38,052 nt of DNA, taken from NCBI GenBank assembly GCA_016124975.1, contig WGMP01000001.1:1-38052 (forward strand), written 5' to 3'. The DNA is from Phycisphaera sp. GTDB lineage: Bacteria > Planctomycetota > Phycisphaerae > Phycisphaerales > SM1A02. The notes below the pieces were generated by a model that was given only the letters and a program-made list of their open reading frames with translations, did no database searches and was not told the DNA's origin. Shown here in pieces: positions 8,454 to 17,288 of the stretch; within the stretch, counting starts at the first letter, position 1, and each line of letters starts with the position of its first letter. The position numbers and the translations under genes are program-made.

Positions 8454-8747
8454 TGGGGACTTCGGACAGCGCGGTTGGGGGCGGACGCTGGCGGTGCCGG
8501 CGGGTGTCGCATTGGGTCTGGCGGGGCGGCGAGAGGCGTCGACAGGGCGGCCAAACGGGGTCCGACCCTCGCCATTTACTTTTCCCATTGTGTACACAAA
8601 GCTGCACAAAACCGTGTCGCGAAGGGTCACTTTCTGGCCTTCTCGGTCCTTCGGAGTCCTCTGCTGTCCCGGTGCCGCTGGCCGCGGCTGGCGAAGCTGG
8701 CCCTGTGCGCTTTCAGCGGAAAACAAGCCACTTGCGCGCAAAAACAC
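8454..8747. other. Gene-free stretch between recombinase and tRNA-Gly, candidate attachment region
   Basis: No convincing gene. It contains an AT-richer patch at about 8573-8612 with a perfect 12-base palindrome TTGTGTACACAA (8588-8599). This region and the tRNA 3' end are where recombinase arm and core sites would be expected. Confidence 0.35.
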
Positions 8748-8774
8748 AACCGGAAGGCGCTGGGCCTTCCGGTT
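8748..8774 (-). terminator. Terminator of tRNA-Gly
   Basis: Perfect 11-bp stem (8748-8758 with 8764-8774, AACCGGAAGGC) and a 5-base loop. Read on the minus strand it is followed by GTGTTTTTG, a T-tract, placing it directly after the tRNA gene. Confidence 0.8.
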
Positions 8775-8783
8775 GGTCGTTGA

Positions 8784-8855
8784 AGCGGGTGAAGGGGATC
8801 GAACCCTCGACATTTACCTTGGCAAGGTAACGCTCTACCGCTGAGCTACACCCGC
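8784..8855 (-). tRNA. tRNA-Gly (anticodon GCC)
   Basis: Folds as a full cloverleaf: acceptor GCGGGTG/CACCCGC, D arm GCTC...GAGC, anticodon arm TTACC-TTGCCAA-GGTAA, T arm with TTCGATC. The discriminator base is T and the CCA end is not encoded. Its 3' end points toward the tyrosine recombinase gene, making it the likely attachment site of the element to the left. Confidence 0.96.
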
Positions 8856-9037
8856 AGAACTGTGTCCGCGGCGGGTTGGGGCCCGTCGCGGGTCGAGAAG
8901 AATAGCAGAAGTTTGGGAAGGGGCAAGGGCCACGGGAGGCGCTGGTCGGGGCCGAGGTGCGGCTCGGGTGGCCAAGTCTCTCTGTGTGGGCGGCAATATC
9001 TGCCTCTCGGACTTTGCCGGATCTTCGGCCCAGTCCG

Positions 9038-11728
9038 TCAAGCCTTCCCGCCGCCTCGCGCGGCGCGGCTGTAGAGGGCGCTTGTGGCGACGAAGAGGAG
9101 GCCCGTGACGAGGAGCGCTCCGACGCGCCAGAGGGTGCCTGCGTTGGCCATGTCGAGGACGAGCACCTTGGCTGCGACGAGTCCGAGGAGGGCGAGGCCC
9201 GTCCAGCGGGCTTGGCGGAGCTCGCGGCGGAAGCCGACCACGACGAAGGCGACCGCCGAGATCGCGAGCCAGACGCTGAGCGCCGACTGCTGGATCGTCT
9301 CGGTCGTGGCGAAGGGCGCCCCGACTCGTGGATCGAAGACGCGGTAGACGAGCGTGGAGCTTCCGACGAGGAAGAGCGCACCCGCGGCGGCGGCGAGCGT
9401 TGCGCGCACCGAACGGTCCGCGGCGAACGCTCCGCGCAGGGCGAGGCCGCAGCCGAGGAGGACGACCACCGCGAGGTTCGCGTGCGAAAGGAGCGCATGC
9501 CAGAGCCAGCGCGCGCCCTCGGGCGGCTGGTAGGCCTCGGCAGCGATCATGACGAGCGTGACCGCGCCCGCGAGCGAGGTCGCGATGAGGCCGAGCCCCA
9601 CGCTCAGGTCGAGCTTCGTCTGGCGCGCGGTGATGGCGCCGACCGTCGCGACGACCGCGACGGCGCTCGTCGCCCAGATCGTGGCGGTGGTGACGGCGCC
9701 GTCGGTCTGTCCTGCGAGGCGCTCGATCAGGATGATCGTTGCGAGCGCGGCCAGGCCAAACCCGAAGCCGAAGGCGGTCGGGAGCTCGCCGAAGGGCTCT
9801 CCGCGGAATCTCCGTCCGAGGATGAGGCCGCTCGCGACGACGAGCGCCGCCGCGATGGCCGCGCCCTCCGGCCGCGCGAAGTCGGTGCCCGCGTTCTCGA
9901 CGACATGGAGCGTCGTCGCGCCGAACCAGCCGAGGGCCGCGATCGCCGTGCCGAGGAGTGCGACGAGCTTGACGAGGACGACGGTCCGGCCCGCGAGGAG
10001 CGCCGCCGCGGGAATCGCGAGAAGGAGCGCGACCGTGGTGAAGCTGAAGGCGATCGAGAGCGAGAGCCCGATCCACACGAGCGCGGCGCAGGCCGCGAGG
10101 AAGCCCGACATGAGCCGCACGCCGACCTTCGGGTCGGAGCCGATTGACCAGAATCGCGCGGAGAAGAGGAGCCCGAACGCGACGAGGAGCGGCGTCCAGT
10201 GGGTGTCGGTGAAGCGGAAGCTCCACGCCGACTGCGCGCGCAGCAGGGCGTCCGTGGGATAGGCGACGATCGTGGTGGCGCCGCCGAGCGAGATGAGCGC
10301 GTGGACGGCCATCGCGCAGAGCCCAAGGAGCGCCGACGCTGCGCCGAGGACGGCGGTCGCGCGCTGCTCGCCGCGGCGGCCGATGAGGATCGCCGCAGCG
10401 CCCATCGCGACCCAGGTGACGGGGAGTGCGCCGCCACGGACCACGACGCCGACCTGTGCGATGACGAGGGCGCCCGCGAGGACGAACAGCACCATCGACT
10501 GCCGCGCGCAGGTCTCTGCCATCTCGGCCGCGCTCGGATCCTCGGCCCTGTCGCGCTCGTCGACGCCGCCGACGGGAACGAACGAGCGCAGCGAGAACGC
10601 AGCCGCGAGCGCCACGCCCGCCATGCCGAGCGGAAGCCACGAGTGGAGATCTGCCCACGGATTCGTGGCGAACGCGCCACGCAGGGCGAGCGTCGCCGCG
10701 ACCGAGGTGGCCGCGACGGTGAAGGCGGTGTTCAGGCGAGGCGTCCGGCCGCGCATCGCGGTGAACGAGCACTCGGCGACGGCCATGGCCCACCAGAGCG
10801 CCGTGGTGGCAAGCGACAGCGCGGGGGCGGTGCCGCCGATCTCGATGAGAAGGAGGAACCCCGAGATCGCTTGGAACACGCCTGCGAAGCGCAGCCACGC
10901 GAAGCCGCTGGGCCCAAACGCGGCAAGCGTGAGCGCGACCGCGTAGACGCCCGTCAGGTAGAGGGCACCCGTGGTGGCTGCCGCCTCGCCGAGCGCGGAG
11001 CCGGGCGTGTAGATCCCCGCGAAGACGGGAACGATGTAGGCGCCGAGGAGGCTGATGGCGCCGACCGAGAGTTCGCGCGAGCGCAGCGTGAGCACGCCGC
11101 CCGCGACCGCCGCGGCGACGCCCGCGAGGAGCGCGGGGATCGGCCCAAGCACATTGAGCGGCGTGATGCCCGCGCAGGTCGAGACGAAGAGACCGCCGAC
11201 GCCCGCCGCCAGCATCGACGCCGCGGGGAGACGGCCGATCCGCTCGCGGAGGAGCGTGCCTGCGATGGCGAACGCCGCAGAGAGGAGGTACGCCATCGCG
11301 AGCTTCAGGCTCGGCGGAGTCTTCTGGAACCATCCTGCGTCGATGGCGAGCTTGGCGAAAATGGCGATCGCCGCGATCACGACGACTGCGCCGATCCACG
11401 CGGCGACCTGGCCGCCGAGGAAGCGCTCGAGGTTCGCGGGTGAGGCGGCGCTTTCGGTCGGCGGCGGTTGCGTGCGTGCAGCGACCTGTGGCGGGGCGTC
11501 GGGCGGGGCGTCGGGCGCGACGGTGGCGCGCGGCGAGGGGTGGAATGGGGGCGGCGGCGGCGCGATCGGGGGCGCACTTGGCGGCGCGATCGGGAGCGCG
11601 GTCGAGGCTGGCGCGGGAAGCACGCCGCGTGCGTCGGCGTCACCCGACGGCGCTGGGGCGGCCCGTTCCAGTGCCGAGAGGCGTGCCTCGATCGCCGCGA
11701 GGCGCGCGTTGAGATCGGGGTCTGCCAT
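9038..11728 (-). CDS. DUF2339 multi-spanning membrane protein
   Basis: The 896-residue protein begins with a short coiled coil ('DLNARLAAIEARLSALERA'), then a Pro/Ala-rich linker up to about residue 95, and then 'LERFLGGQVAAWIGAVVVIAAIAIFAKLAIDAGWF', the usual opening of the DUF2339 membrane part. The rest is an almost unbroken series of hydrophobic segments, more than twenty by eye, to the end. Family length (about 800-1000) and layout match. The function of DUF2339 proteins is unknown; they are inner-membrane proteins. GGAG lies 8 bases before the ATG. The small membrane protein gene ends 54 bases upstream on the same strand, so they may share a transcript. Confidence 0.87.
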   Translation of the reverse strand: MADPDLNARLAAIEARLSALERAAPAPSGDADARGVLPAPASTALPIAPPSAPPIAPPPPPFHPSPRATVAPDAPPDAPPQVAARTQPPPTESAASPANLERFLGGQVAAWIGAVVVIAAIAIFAKLAIDAGWFQKTPPSLKLAMAYLLSAAFAIAGTLLRERIGRLPAASMLAAGVGGLFVSTCAGITPLNVLGPIPALLAGVAAAVAGGVLTLRSRELSVGAISLLGAYIVPVFAGIYTPGSALGEAAATTGALYLTGVYAVALTLAAFGPSGFAWLRFAGVFQAISGFLLLIEIGGTAPALSLATTALWWAMAVAECSFTAMRGRTPRLNTAFTVAATSVAATLALRGAFATNPWADLHSWLPLGMAGVALAAAFSLRSFVPVGGVDERDRAEDPSAAEMAETCARQSMVLFVLAGALVIAQVGVVVRGGALPVTWVAMGAAAILIGRRGEQRATAVLGAASALLGLCAMAVHALISLGGATTIVAYPTDALLRAQSAWSFRFTDTHWTPLLVAFGLLFSARFWSIGSDPKVGVRLMSGFLAACAALVWIGLSLSIAFSFTTVALLLAIPAAALLAGRTVVLVKLVALLGTAIAALGWFGATTLHVVENAGTDFARPEGAAIAAALVVASGLILGRRFRGEPFGELPTAFGFGFGLAALATIILIERLAGQTDGAVTTATIWATSAVAVVATVGAITARQTKLDLSVGLGLIATSLAGAVTLVMIAAEAYQPPEGARWLWHALLSHANLAVVVLLGCGLALRGAFAADRSVRATLAAAAGALFLVGSSTLVYRVFDPRVGAPFATTETIQQSALSVWLAISAVAFVVVGFRRELRQARWTGLALLGLVAAKVLVLDMANAGTLWRVGALLVTGLLFVATSALYSRAARGGGKA

Positions 11729-11782
11729 GGGAAGTGCTCCGTGTAGGGCTACGGTCGAGCGGGCCGCACCACGGCCGCGTGG

Positions 11783-12103
11783 TCACCAGTTGCGCACGAC
11801 GGCCGCGCCCGCGATGGCGCCGCCGAAGAGCTTCGCCCCGAAGAAATAGCTTCCGAGGTCGAGCGGGTAGATGGGATTGAGGACGACGGCGAGCGCTGCG
11901 CAGAGCCCGCACCAGACGGCAGAGCCGTCACGGCCGAAGACGATTGCCGCGATGAGGAAGGTCGCCGAGCTTGCCCAGCGGACGATCTCGTCGTTCACGG
12001 AAGTGGGGAGCAGGTTGAAGCTCTGGCAGAACAGGAACGCGCTCAGAAGCGCGAGCGGGATGAGGATCACCTTGCCGCCGGAGCCGCCGCCCTTGCTTGC
12101 CAT
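11783..12103 (-). CDS. Small four-helix membrane protein, unknown
   Basis: 106 residues with a Gly/Lys-rich start ('MASKGGGSGGK') and four hydrophobic segments: 'VILIPLALLSAFLF', 'SSATFLIAAIVFG', 'VWCGLCAALAVVLNPIYPL' and 'LFGGAIAGAAVV'. The layout recalls small membrane proteins of unknown function such as the DUF6804 group (loose resemblance in the 'NPIYPLDLG' part), which I cannot verify here. It precedes the DUF2339 gene on the same strand and may be co-transcribed. No enzymatic motif. Confidence 0.72.
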   Translation of the reverse strand: MASKGGGSGGKVILIPLALLSAFLFCQSFNLLPTSVNDEIVRWASSATFLIAAIVFGRDGSAVWCGLCAALAVVLNPIYPLDLGSYFFGAKLFGGAIAGAAVVRNW

Positions 12104-12300
12104 GGGGCGGATATCGGCTCAGGCCGCCGACGGGCTGCAAGGGGTGGAGGGGCGGCCCCGTCGACGCGACTGAAGGCACGGTGGCCCCATCGACCAAGTC
12201 CAGGGATCGGACGATGCCGGTCGTCGACTCCGACGCGGGGCCTGCACGCGGCGCCCACAGGGCAGCGCGAGCAAGTCGCGAGGCAGGTCGGGCGCGCTCC

Positions 12301-15300
12301 TTACTTGTCCGAATCGGGCAGCCCCATGCCGCGGCGGTTCGGCCCCTTCGGCTCGGGAACAGGCTTGTAGGCGTTCGTCTCGAGCTCCTTCAGCAGCACC
12401 TCGACCGCCTTCTCGAGCTGCGGGTCGCCGCCATCCTTCATCAGGGCGGGGTCGTCGATCACCTCGATGTCCGGATCGATGCCGTGTCCCTCGACGCCCC
12501 AGGTGCCATCGGTCTCGTAGAAGCCGAAGGTCGGCACGGCGATGGTGCCGCCGTCGAGGAGCGACGGGTTCCCCGAGATGCCGATGAGGCCGCCCCAGGT
12601 CCGGGTTCCGATCACGGGCCCGAGCTTGTTGTGCTGGAAGAGCCACGGGAACATGTCGCCGCCCGAGCCCGCGAGGCCGTTCACGAGCATCGCCTTCGGG
12701 CCGCGGTGACCGTCCGGCGGCCACGCGCCGTCGCGGGCGTCGCGGCGTGCCCAGTAGTTGGTGACAGGGCGGTTCAGGAGCTCGATGAAGCGCGTCGGGA
12801 TCTGCCCGCCGCCGTTCCAGCGCTCGTCGATGAGGAGCGCCGGCTTCATGCGCTGGCCGTAGAACTGGCGGACGAGCTCGGTCTGTCCGTCGACGCCCGT
12901 GTTCGGCACATAGATGTAGCCGATCTTGCCGCCCGAGAGATCCTCGACGCGGCGGCGCTTCGACTCGACCCAGCTGCGGTAGTTGAGCGAGTCCTCGCTC
13001 GAGATCGTCGTGACGACGACATCGCGCGCGTCCCCGTCGCGGACGGGCTTCTTCGACACGGTCAGCACCACGGAGCGGTCCGCGAGGCCGATGAACGCAG
13101 ACCACGGGTCGCGCGTCGGGTCGATGTCGACCCCGTTGACGGCGAGGAGGTAGTCGCCCTCGGCGACGCCGAGGCCCTGCGCGGCCAAGGGGCTACGCGC
13201 GGTGTTGTCGAACGCGGCACCCGCCTTGAAGCGGGCGATCTTCCACGCCTTCGCGGGCGAACCGTCGTCGTTGAGCGCGGGCGCGAACTCGACCCCGAGC
13301 ATGCCCACCGAGCGGCTCGGCGCCGTCTCGACATCGCCCGGGCCCTGCAGGTAGGCGTGGCCCGCGTTCAGTTCGGAGATCATCTCCGCGATCAGGTAGT
13401 TGAGGTCCTCGCGCGTGACGACCGCAGGAAGCATCGCCTCATACTTCGCGCGGATCGCGGGCCAGTCGACGCCGTGCATGCCCGCCTCGTAGAAGTAGTC
13501 GCGGAAGATGCGCCACGCGTCGACGAGGATCTGCCTTCGCTCCGCGCGCGGGTCGACCGTGACGAGCATGGGCGAGGTGACGATGGGCTTCGCCGTCGCG
13601 CCGGCGCCAGAGCCCGCGATCGACGCGCCGCCGCGGCCGCCGACGAGGAGCTTCTTGCCGTCGGCCGACACCTCGAAGCGCGCGCCAGAGACGCCCGTCT
13701 TCTCCGTTGGGTTGCGCTCGGTGAGATCGAGGATGCGCACGCTGCCGTCGCGGCCGTAGAGGAGCTCGTTGCGGTCGTTGAAGCCGAGCGAGCCGAACGA
13801 GCCCGCCGCCGCAGGAAGCTGCACGGCGCGGGCCTCGAAGCCGTCGAGGTCGATGACGACTTCCTTCTTGTCGTCCTTCTTGTCGCCGTCCTTCTTCTCG
13901 TCGTTCGCGCCATCCTTCTTCTCGCCGTCGCCGGTCGCTGCGCGCGTTCCCGTGAACTCGGTCTCGACGGCGTTGCCTTCCTCATCGGTGCTGCGCGCGA
14001 CTCCCGAGATCGCGTCGCCCGCGACCCTGAGGTCGAGCTCAAACGACATGGCGTTGACGGCGCCACGCAGCTTGAGCGCGCCCGTGGCGGCGTCGAAGGT
14101 GCCCGTCAGGTCCGCGGCGCCCATGACCGAGGTCGCCTTGCCCGTGACCTCGCCGTCGCGCTCGGTGAGGACGAGCGTGACCGCGACGGGCGCGTTCTCC
14201 ACCTTCACGACGCAGTTCCAGGTGCCCGAGGCGCCTGTCGCTGCGCCGGCGTCGCGCTCCTCCTGCATCGTCGAGTCGGGCGCCGACGCCTGCGCGTCAA
14301 GCTCGGTGCGCCTTCGGCGCCTGCCCTCCGCGGGTCCGCCTGCGGGGGCGCCCGCTGCGGGAGCGCCGTCGCCGCCCGCAGGCTTCGCGTCGTCCTTCTT
14401 CGCGTCGTCCTTCTGGCCTTCCTCGTCGCTCGTCGGGAGCCACGGCAGCTTGAATTCCTTCTTCAGCGGGACGGCCATGAGGACCTGCGAGTTGTTGTAG
14501 ATCCAGGTGGTGTCGAACTCGCTGTAGGCGGGGGAGAAGTTGCGGCGGCTCGTGAACGCGAGCCACTCGCCCTTGCGGTCGAAGGTCGGGTTGCTGTCCG
14601 AGTAGAACCCGCTCGTCACCATCGTGCGCGCCTTCGCGGGGTCGGCTTCCTTCGTGTCATGGAGATAGATCGCGTCGAGTTCTGTCTCGTCGCACGAGCG
14701 CGACCATGCGATCCAGCGCGAGTCGTGCGAGAACGAGATCGGCGCCACGCGCGGCGCGGAGGGGTTCTTGTCGAGCGCGACGGTCGCGCCGTCCTCGAGA
14801 GTCACGAGCTCGATGTTGCCCGCCTTGTCCTGGAGGACGACCGACTTCGAGTCGGGCGACCACACGATGTCGGTGCGGAAGCAGCTCTCGCGGCCCTCGC
14901 GCGGCGCGGTGACCTGACGCGGCTCGCCCGTGCCGTCGGCGGAGATCGTGTAGAGCTCGTACTCGCCCGTGGCGTCGGAGAAGAACGCGATGGTCTTTCC
15001 GTCGGGGCTCCAGGTCGCGGAGCGCTCGAAGACGCCGTCGGTGCGGGTCAGGTTGCGCGGCGTGCCGTTCTCGGCGGGCGCGGTCCAGATGTCGCCGCGC
15101 GCGACCACAGCCACGCGCTTCCCCGAGGGCGAGATCGAGGTTCCCTGGATGTTCTCGGCGGCGTCGACGATCGTCGGGCGCAGCGACTGGCGGTCGCCGG
15201 GCACGGTGATCTCGACGATGCGCGCCGCGTTTGTCTTGAGGTCGAGGAGGTAGATGCTGTCGCCGTGCTGGAGCACGATTTCGCCGCCGCTGCCGTCGTC

Positions 15301-16122
15301 AGGGCCGATCGCGGGCCACTTCACATCGTGCTCCTTGAAGCGGCTGACCTGCTTTCGCGCGCCCGTGTCGAGGCTGTAGCTCCAGATGTTGAGGACATGC
15401 CCTTCGGCGGCGCCCTCGTCGCTCAGGTAGTAGACCGTGCGGCCGTGCCACATCGGCAGGGTGTCGGTTCCCTCCCAGTCGGTGATGCGCTTCGACTCGC
15501 CGGTCTTCACGTTGAAGAGCCAGATGTCGGTCGCCATGCCGCCGCGATAGCGCTTCCAGGTGCGGTTGTCCGTCGAGTGCGGCGTGTAGGCGAGCCACTC
15601 ACCCGTCTTGTCGAGCGAGCCGTTCGCGCCGTAGGGAACTGGGAGCATCGCGGGCAGTCCGCCCGACGCGGGAACCGAGTAGAGCTTGGTCGCGCGCGAC
15701 AGCCCGTCGATCCCGCTCGCCATGAAGATCAGGCCTGCGCCGTCGGGCGTCCAGTCGCAGAGGCCCTCGACAGCGGGGTGATGCGTCACGCGCTCGGGAA
15801 TGCCGCCCTGCGCCGAGATCGTGTAGAGGTCGAGGCCTTGGTCGTAGTTGCCGCGGAAGGCGATCGACTTCCCGTCTGGAGAGAAGCGGGGCGAGCCCTC
15901 GAAGCCGCGCGGGCTTGCGAGCGGTCGCGCGGCGCCGCCTTGCTTCGGCGCGATCCAGAGGTCGTTCGCGTAGACGAAGACGATCTCGTTCTTCGAGACA
16001 TCGGGGTAGCGGCAGAGGCCTGACGCGAGGTCGGCAGCGGTGGCGCTTCCCGCCGCGAGCGCGCTCGCGGAGAAGGTGGTGGCGACGAGGACGAGCGCGC
16101 TGCAGAGGTGGGTGATCGGCAT
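12301..16122 (-). CDS. Tricorn-like protease, S41 family, exported
   Basis: 1273 residues from the ATG at 16122, which gives a signal peptide 'MPITHLCSALVLVATTFSASALAAG'; the frame is open to 16230 but upstream residues look non-coding. The N-terminal half has beta-propeller repeats of TolB/WD40-like type ('PRFSPDGKSIAFRG', 'TWSPDGKTIAFFSD', 'WSPDSKSVVLQD'). An inserted low-complexity stretch of Asp/Lys lies mid-protein (13860-13935). The tricorn core follows ('WRIFRDYFYEAGMHGVDW', 'ISELNAGHAYLQG'), then a PDZ domain ('GVAEGDYLLAVNGVDI') and the S41 peptidase end with nucleophile Ser about 1153 in 'GLAGSGGDMFPW' and Glu about 1211 in 'GVEGHGIDPDIE'. The archaeal Ser before the catalytic His is Gly here. 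Tricorn degrades oligopeptides; a periplasmic peptidase is inferred. Confidence 0.9.
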   Translation of the reverse strand: MPITHLCSALVLVATTFSASALAAGSATAADLASGLCRYPDVSKNEIVFVYANDLWIAPKQGGAARPLASPRGFEGSPRFSPDGKSIAFRGNYDQGLDLYTISAQGGIPERVTHHPAVEGLCDWTPDGAGLIFMASGIDGLSRATKLYSVPASGGLPAMLPVPYGANGSLDKTGEWLAYTPHSTDNRTWKRYRGGMATDIWLFNVKTGESKRITDWEGTDTLPMWHGRTVYYLSDEGAAEGHVLNIWSYSLDTGARKQVSRFKEHDVKWPAIGPDDGSGGEIVLQHGDSIYLLDLKTNAARIVEITVPGDRQSLRPTIVDAAENIQGTSISPSGKRVAVVARGDIWTAPAENGTPRNLTRTDGVFERSATWSPDGKTIAFFSDATGEYELYTISADGTGEPRQVTAPREGRESCFRTDIVWSPDSKSVVLQDKAGNIELVTLEDGATVALDKNPSAPRVAPISFSHDSRWIAWSRSCDETELDAIYLHDTKEADPAKARTMVTSGFYSDSNPTFDRKGEWLAFTSRRNFSPAYSEFDTTWIYNNSQVLMAVPLKKEFKLPWLPTSDEEGQKDDAKKDDAKPAGGDGAPAAGAPAGGPAEGRRRRRTELDAQASAPDSTMQEERDAGAATGASGTWNCVVKVENAPVAVTLVLTERDGEVTGKATSVMGAADLTGTFDAATGALKLRGAVNAMSFELDLRVAGDAISGVARSTDEEGNAVETEFTGTRAATGDGEKKDGANDEKKDGDKKDDKKEVVIDLDGFEARAVQLPAAAGSFGSLGFNDRNELLYGRDGSVRILDLTERNPTEKTGVSGARFEVSADGKKLLVGGRGGASIAGSGAGATAKPIVTSPMLVTVDPRAERRQILVDAWRIFRDYFYEAGMHGVDWPAIRAKYEAMLPAVVTREDLNYLIAEMISELNAGHAYLQGPGDVETAPSRSVGMLGVEFAPALNDDGSPAKAWKIARFKAGAAFDNTARSPLAAQGLGVAEGDYLLAVNGVDIDPTRDPWSAFIGLADRSVVLTVSKKPVRDGDARDVVVTTISSEDSLNYRSWVESKRRRVEDLSGGKIGYIYVPNTGVDGQTELVRQFYGQRMKPALLIDERWNGGGQIPTRFIELLNRPVTNYWARRDARDGAWPPDGHRGPKAMLVNGLAGSGGDMFPWLFQHNKLGPVIGTRTWGGLIGISGNPSLLDGGTIAVPTFGFYETDGTWGVEGHGIDPDIEVIDDPALMKDGGDPQLEKAVEVLLKELETNAYKPVPEPKGPNRRGMGLPDSDK

Positions 16123-16232
16123 GGGAGTCTCGGTGGGCGCGTGGAATGCGCGCGGGGCGAGATGGTAGAGCCTCGATCTTTGGTCGAGCGCGCCGATGAG
16201 GCGTCGTTTGGAAAAACGACGGCAAGACAACA
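16123..16232 (-). other. Presumed leader of the tricorn gene with a hairpin
   Basis: Holds a perfect 8-bp hairpin (16202-16209 with 16214-16221) with a 4-base loop, and a possible -10 TACCAT (minus strand) near 16170. Neither is proven to act. Confidence 0.3.
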
Positions 16233-16321
16233 GGGTTCCTTAGGGTTCCCTTGGGTTCCCTTGGGTTCCCTTGGGTTCCCTTGGGTTCCCTTGGGGTCCC
16301 TTGGGTTCCTTCGGGTCGCTT
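16233..16321. repeat. Tandem array of a 10-bp unit, about 9 copies
   Basis: GGGTTCCCTT is repeated with exact 10-base spacing; five inner copies (16243-16292) are identical and the outer ones carry single changes. It lies upstream of the tricorn gene and downstream of the anti-sigma gene. Such arrays change copy number easily. Confidence 0.92.
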
Positions 16322-16370
16322 GCTCCGGAGGCGCGGGGCGCATTGGCGCAGGCTTTGCGCGGACTTAGGA

Positions 16371-16456
16371 CTTCGCGAGGCCTTCGATCTTCGCGAGGCC
16401 TTCGATCTTCGCGAGGCCTTCGATCTTCGCGAGGCCTTCGATCTTCGCGAGGCCTC
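16371..16456. repeat. Tandem array of an 18-bp unit, 4.8 copies
   Basis: CTTCGCGAGGCCTTCGAT is repeated perfectly four times and then partly, the last copy running into the stop codon of the anti-sigma gene. The gene's last codons (ILAKP) contain a similar CTCGCGAAG sequence on the minus strand, so the array may have grown out of the gene's 3' end. Confidence 0.92.
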
Positions 16457-17288
16457 AGGGCTTCGCGAGAATCGCGATGCGCCGATCGCTCACCACGACG
16501 CCGCCGGGGCGCTCGATCGTGACGGCGAAGAGGGTGGGCTTGTCCACGCTCAGCTTTGCGGCGATGGGGATCACGGCGCGGCCGCCGGCAGGAACATCAA
16601 AGACGCCGCCGTCGACGGGATAGCGGTCGTCGCGCGCTGCGTCGAAGATCCAGAGCTGGTACTGCTCGAGCGTGGGATCGTTCGCGGCGAGCCCCTCGAT
16701 CACGAGGAGGCCCTTCGAGGTCCGTGGGTCGAAGATGGCCTCGCCACGCACCTCGCCGACCACATGCTCGTCTTCCGTCGGCGTCCACGGCCAACGCACC
16801 GCGGTGGGGTGCATGGAGACGAATCTGGCGGGATCCTTGGGGAACGCCTCGAGCGGCTCCTGGCCTGCGCGGAGGAGCGCGAAGGTCGAGGCCGCGCCGA
16901 AGGCGATGCACGCGGCGGCGATGAGCCAGTCGCGCATGGGCGTTCGACGGGGGGACGGCGCGGGCGTGAACGGTAGCGGGGCGGGTGCAGCGGAAATGGC
17001 CGCGGGCGCTGCGGCGCTCGACGCCGCAAGTCGCAGCAGGCGTGCGCGCAGGTGCGCCGGAATCTCGTTCTCTGTGGCGCGCGCCATCCGCTCCGTCTCA
17101 AGCTGGGCCGCAACGAGCTCGAATGCCTCGACCTCGCGGGCGAGATCAAGACCCGCGCTGCGTGCCTCGAGGGCGTCGTCCGCGGTCGTCGGATCACCGA
17201 ACAACGCAGCGTCGCAGGCTCGTTCGAGCGTGCGCTGAGCGGCGTCGCGGTGGGCGTCGTCCGAGTGGCGGTGCGGTTCGCGGGTCAC
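16455..17288 (-). CDS. RskA-type anti-sigma factor
   Basis: 277 residues in the order expected of anti-sigma-K factors: a cytoplasmic N-terminal helical part (about 10-90, with '[18 protein letters not shown]' and '[11 protein letters not shown]'), an Ala/Pro linker, one membrane helix (about 119-140, '[19 protein letters not shown]'), and an outside RskA C-terminal beta domain ('[24 protein letters not shown]', '[15 protein letters not shown]'). It should hold the ECF sigma factor at the membrane until a signal releases it. The first four bases overlap the end of the sigma gene, which fits a sigma/anti-sigma pair. No classical HxxxCxxC zinc motif is seen, as usual for this type. Confidence 0.9.
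   Translation of the reverse strand: MTREPHRHSDDAHRDAAQRTLERACDAALFGDPTTADDALEARSAGLDLAREVEAFELVAAQLETERMARATENEIPAHLRARLLRLAASSAAAPAAISAAPAPLPFTPAPSPRRTPMRDWLIAAACIAFGAASTFALLRAGQEPLEAFPKDPARFVSMHPTAVRWPWTPTEDEHVVGEVRGEAIFDPRTSKGLLVIEGLAANDPTLEQYQLWIFDAARDDRYPVDGGVFDVPAGGRAVIPIAAKLSVDKPTLFAVTIERPGGVVVSDRRIAILAKP

Noticed and set aside
1-8784. Second attachment site for the tRNA-Gly element
   Set aside because: No copy of the tRNA 3' end was found by eye; the far end is probably left of the window.
12104-12300. Possible small gene between the small membrane protein and tricorn genes
   Set aside because: Open frames there have no supported start, no recognisable composition and overlap larger shadows.
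16123-16230. Longer tricorn start at 16230
   Set aside because: The extra 36 residues are Arg-rich and would hide the signal peptide that begins at the ATG at 16122.
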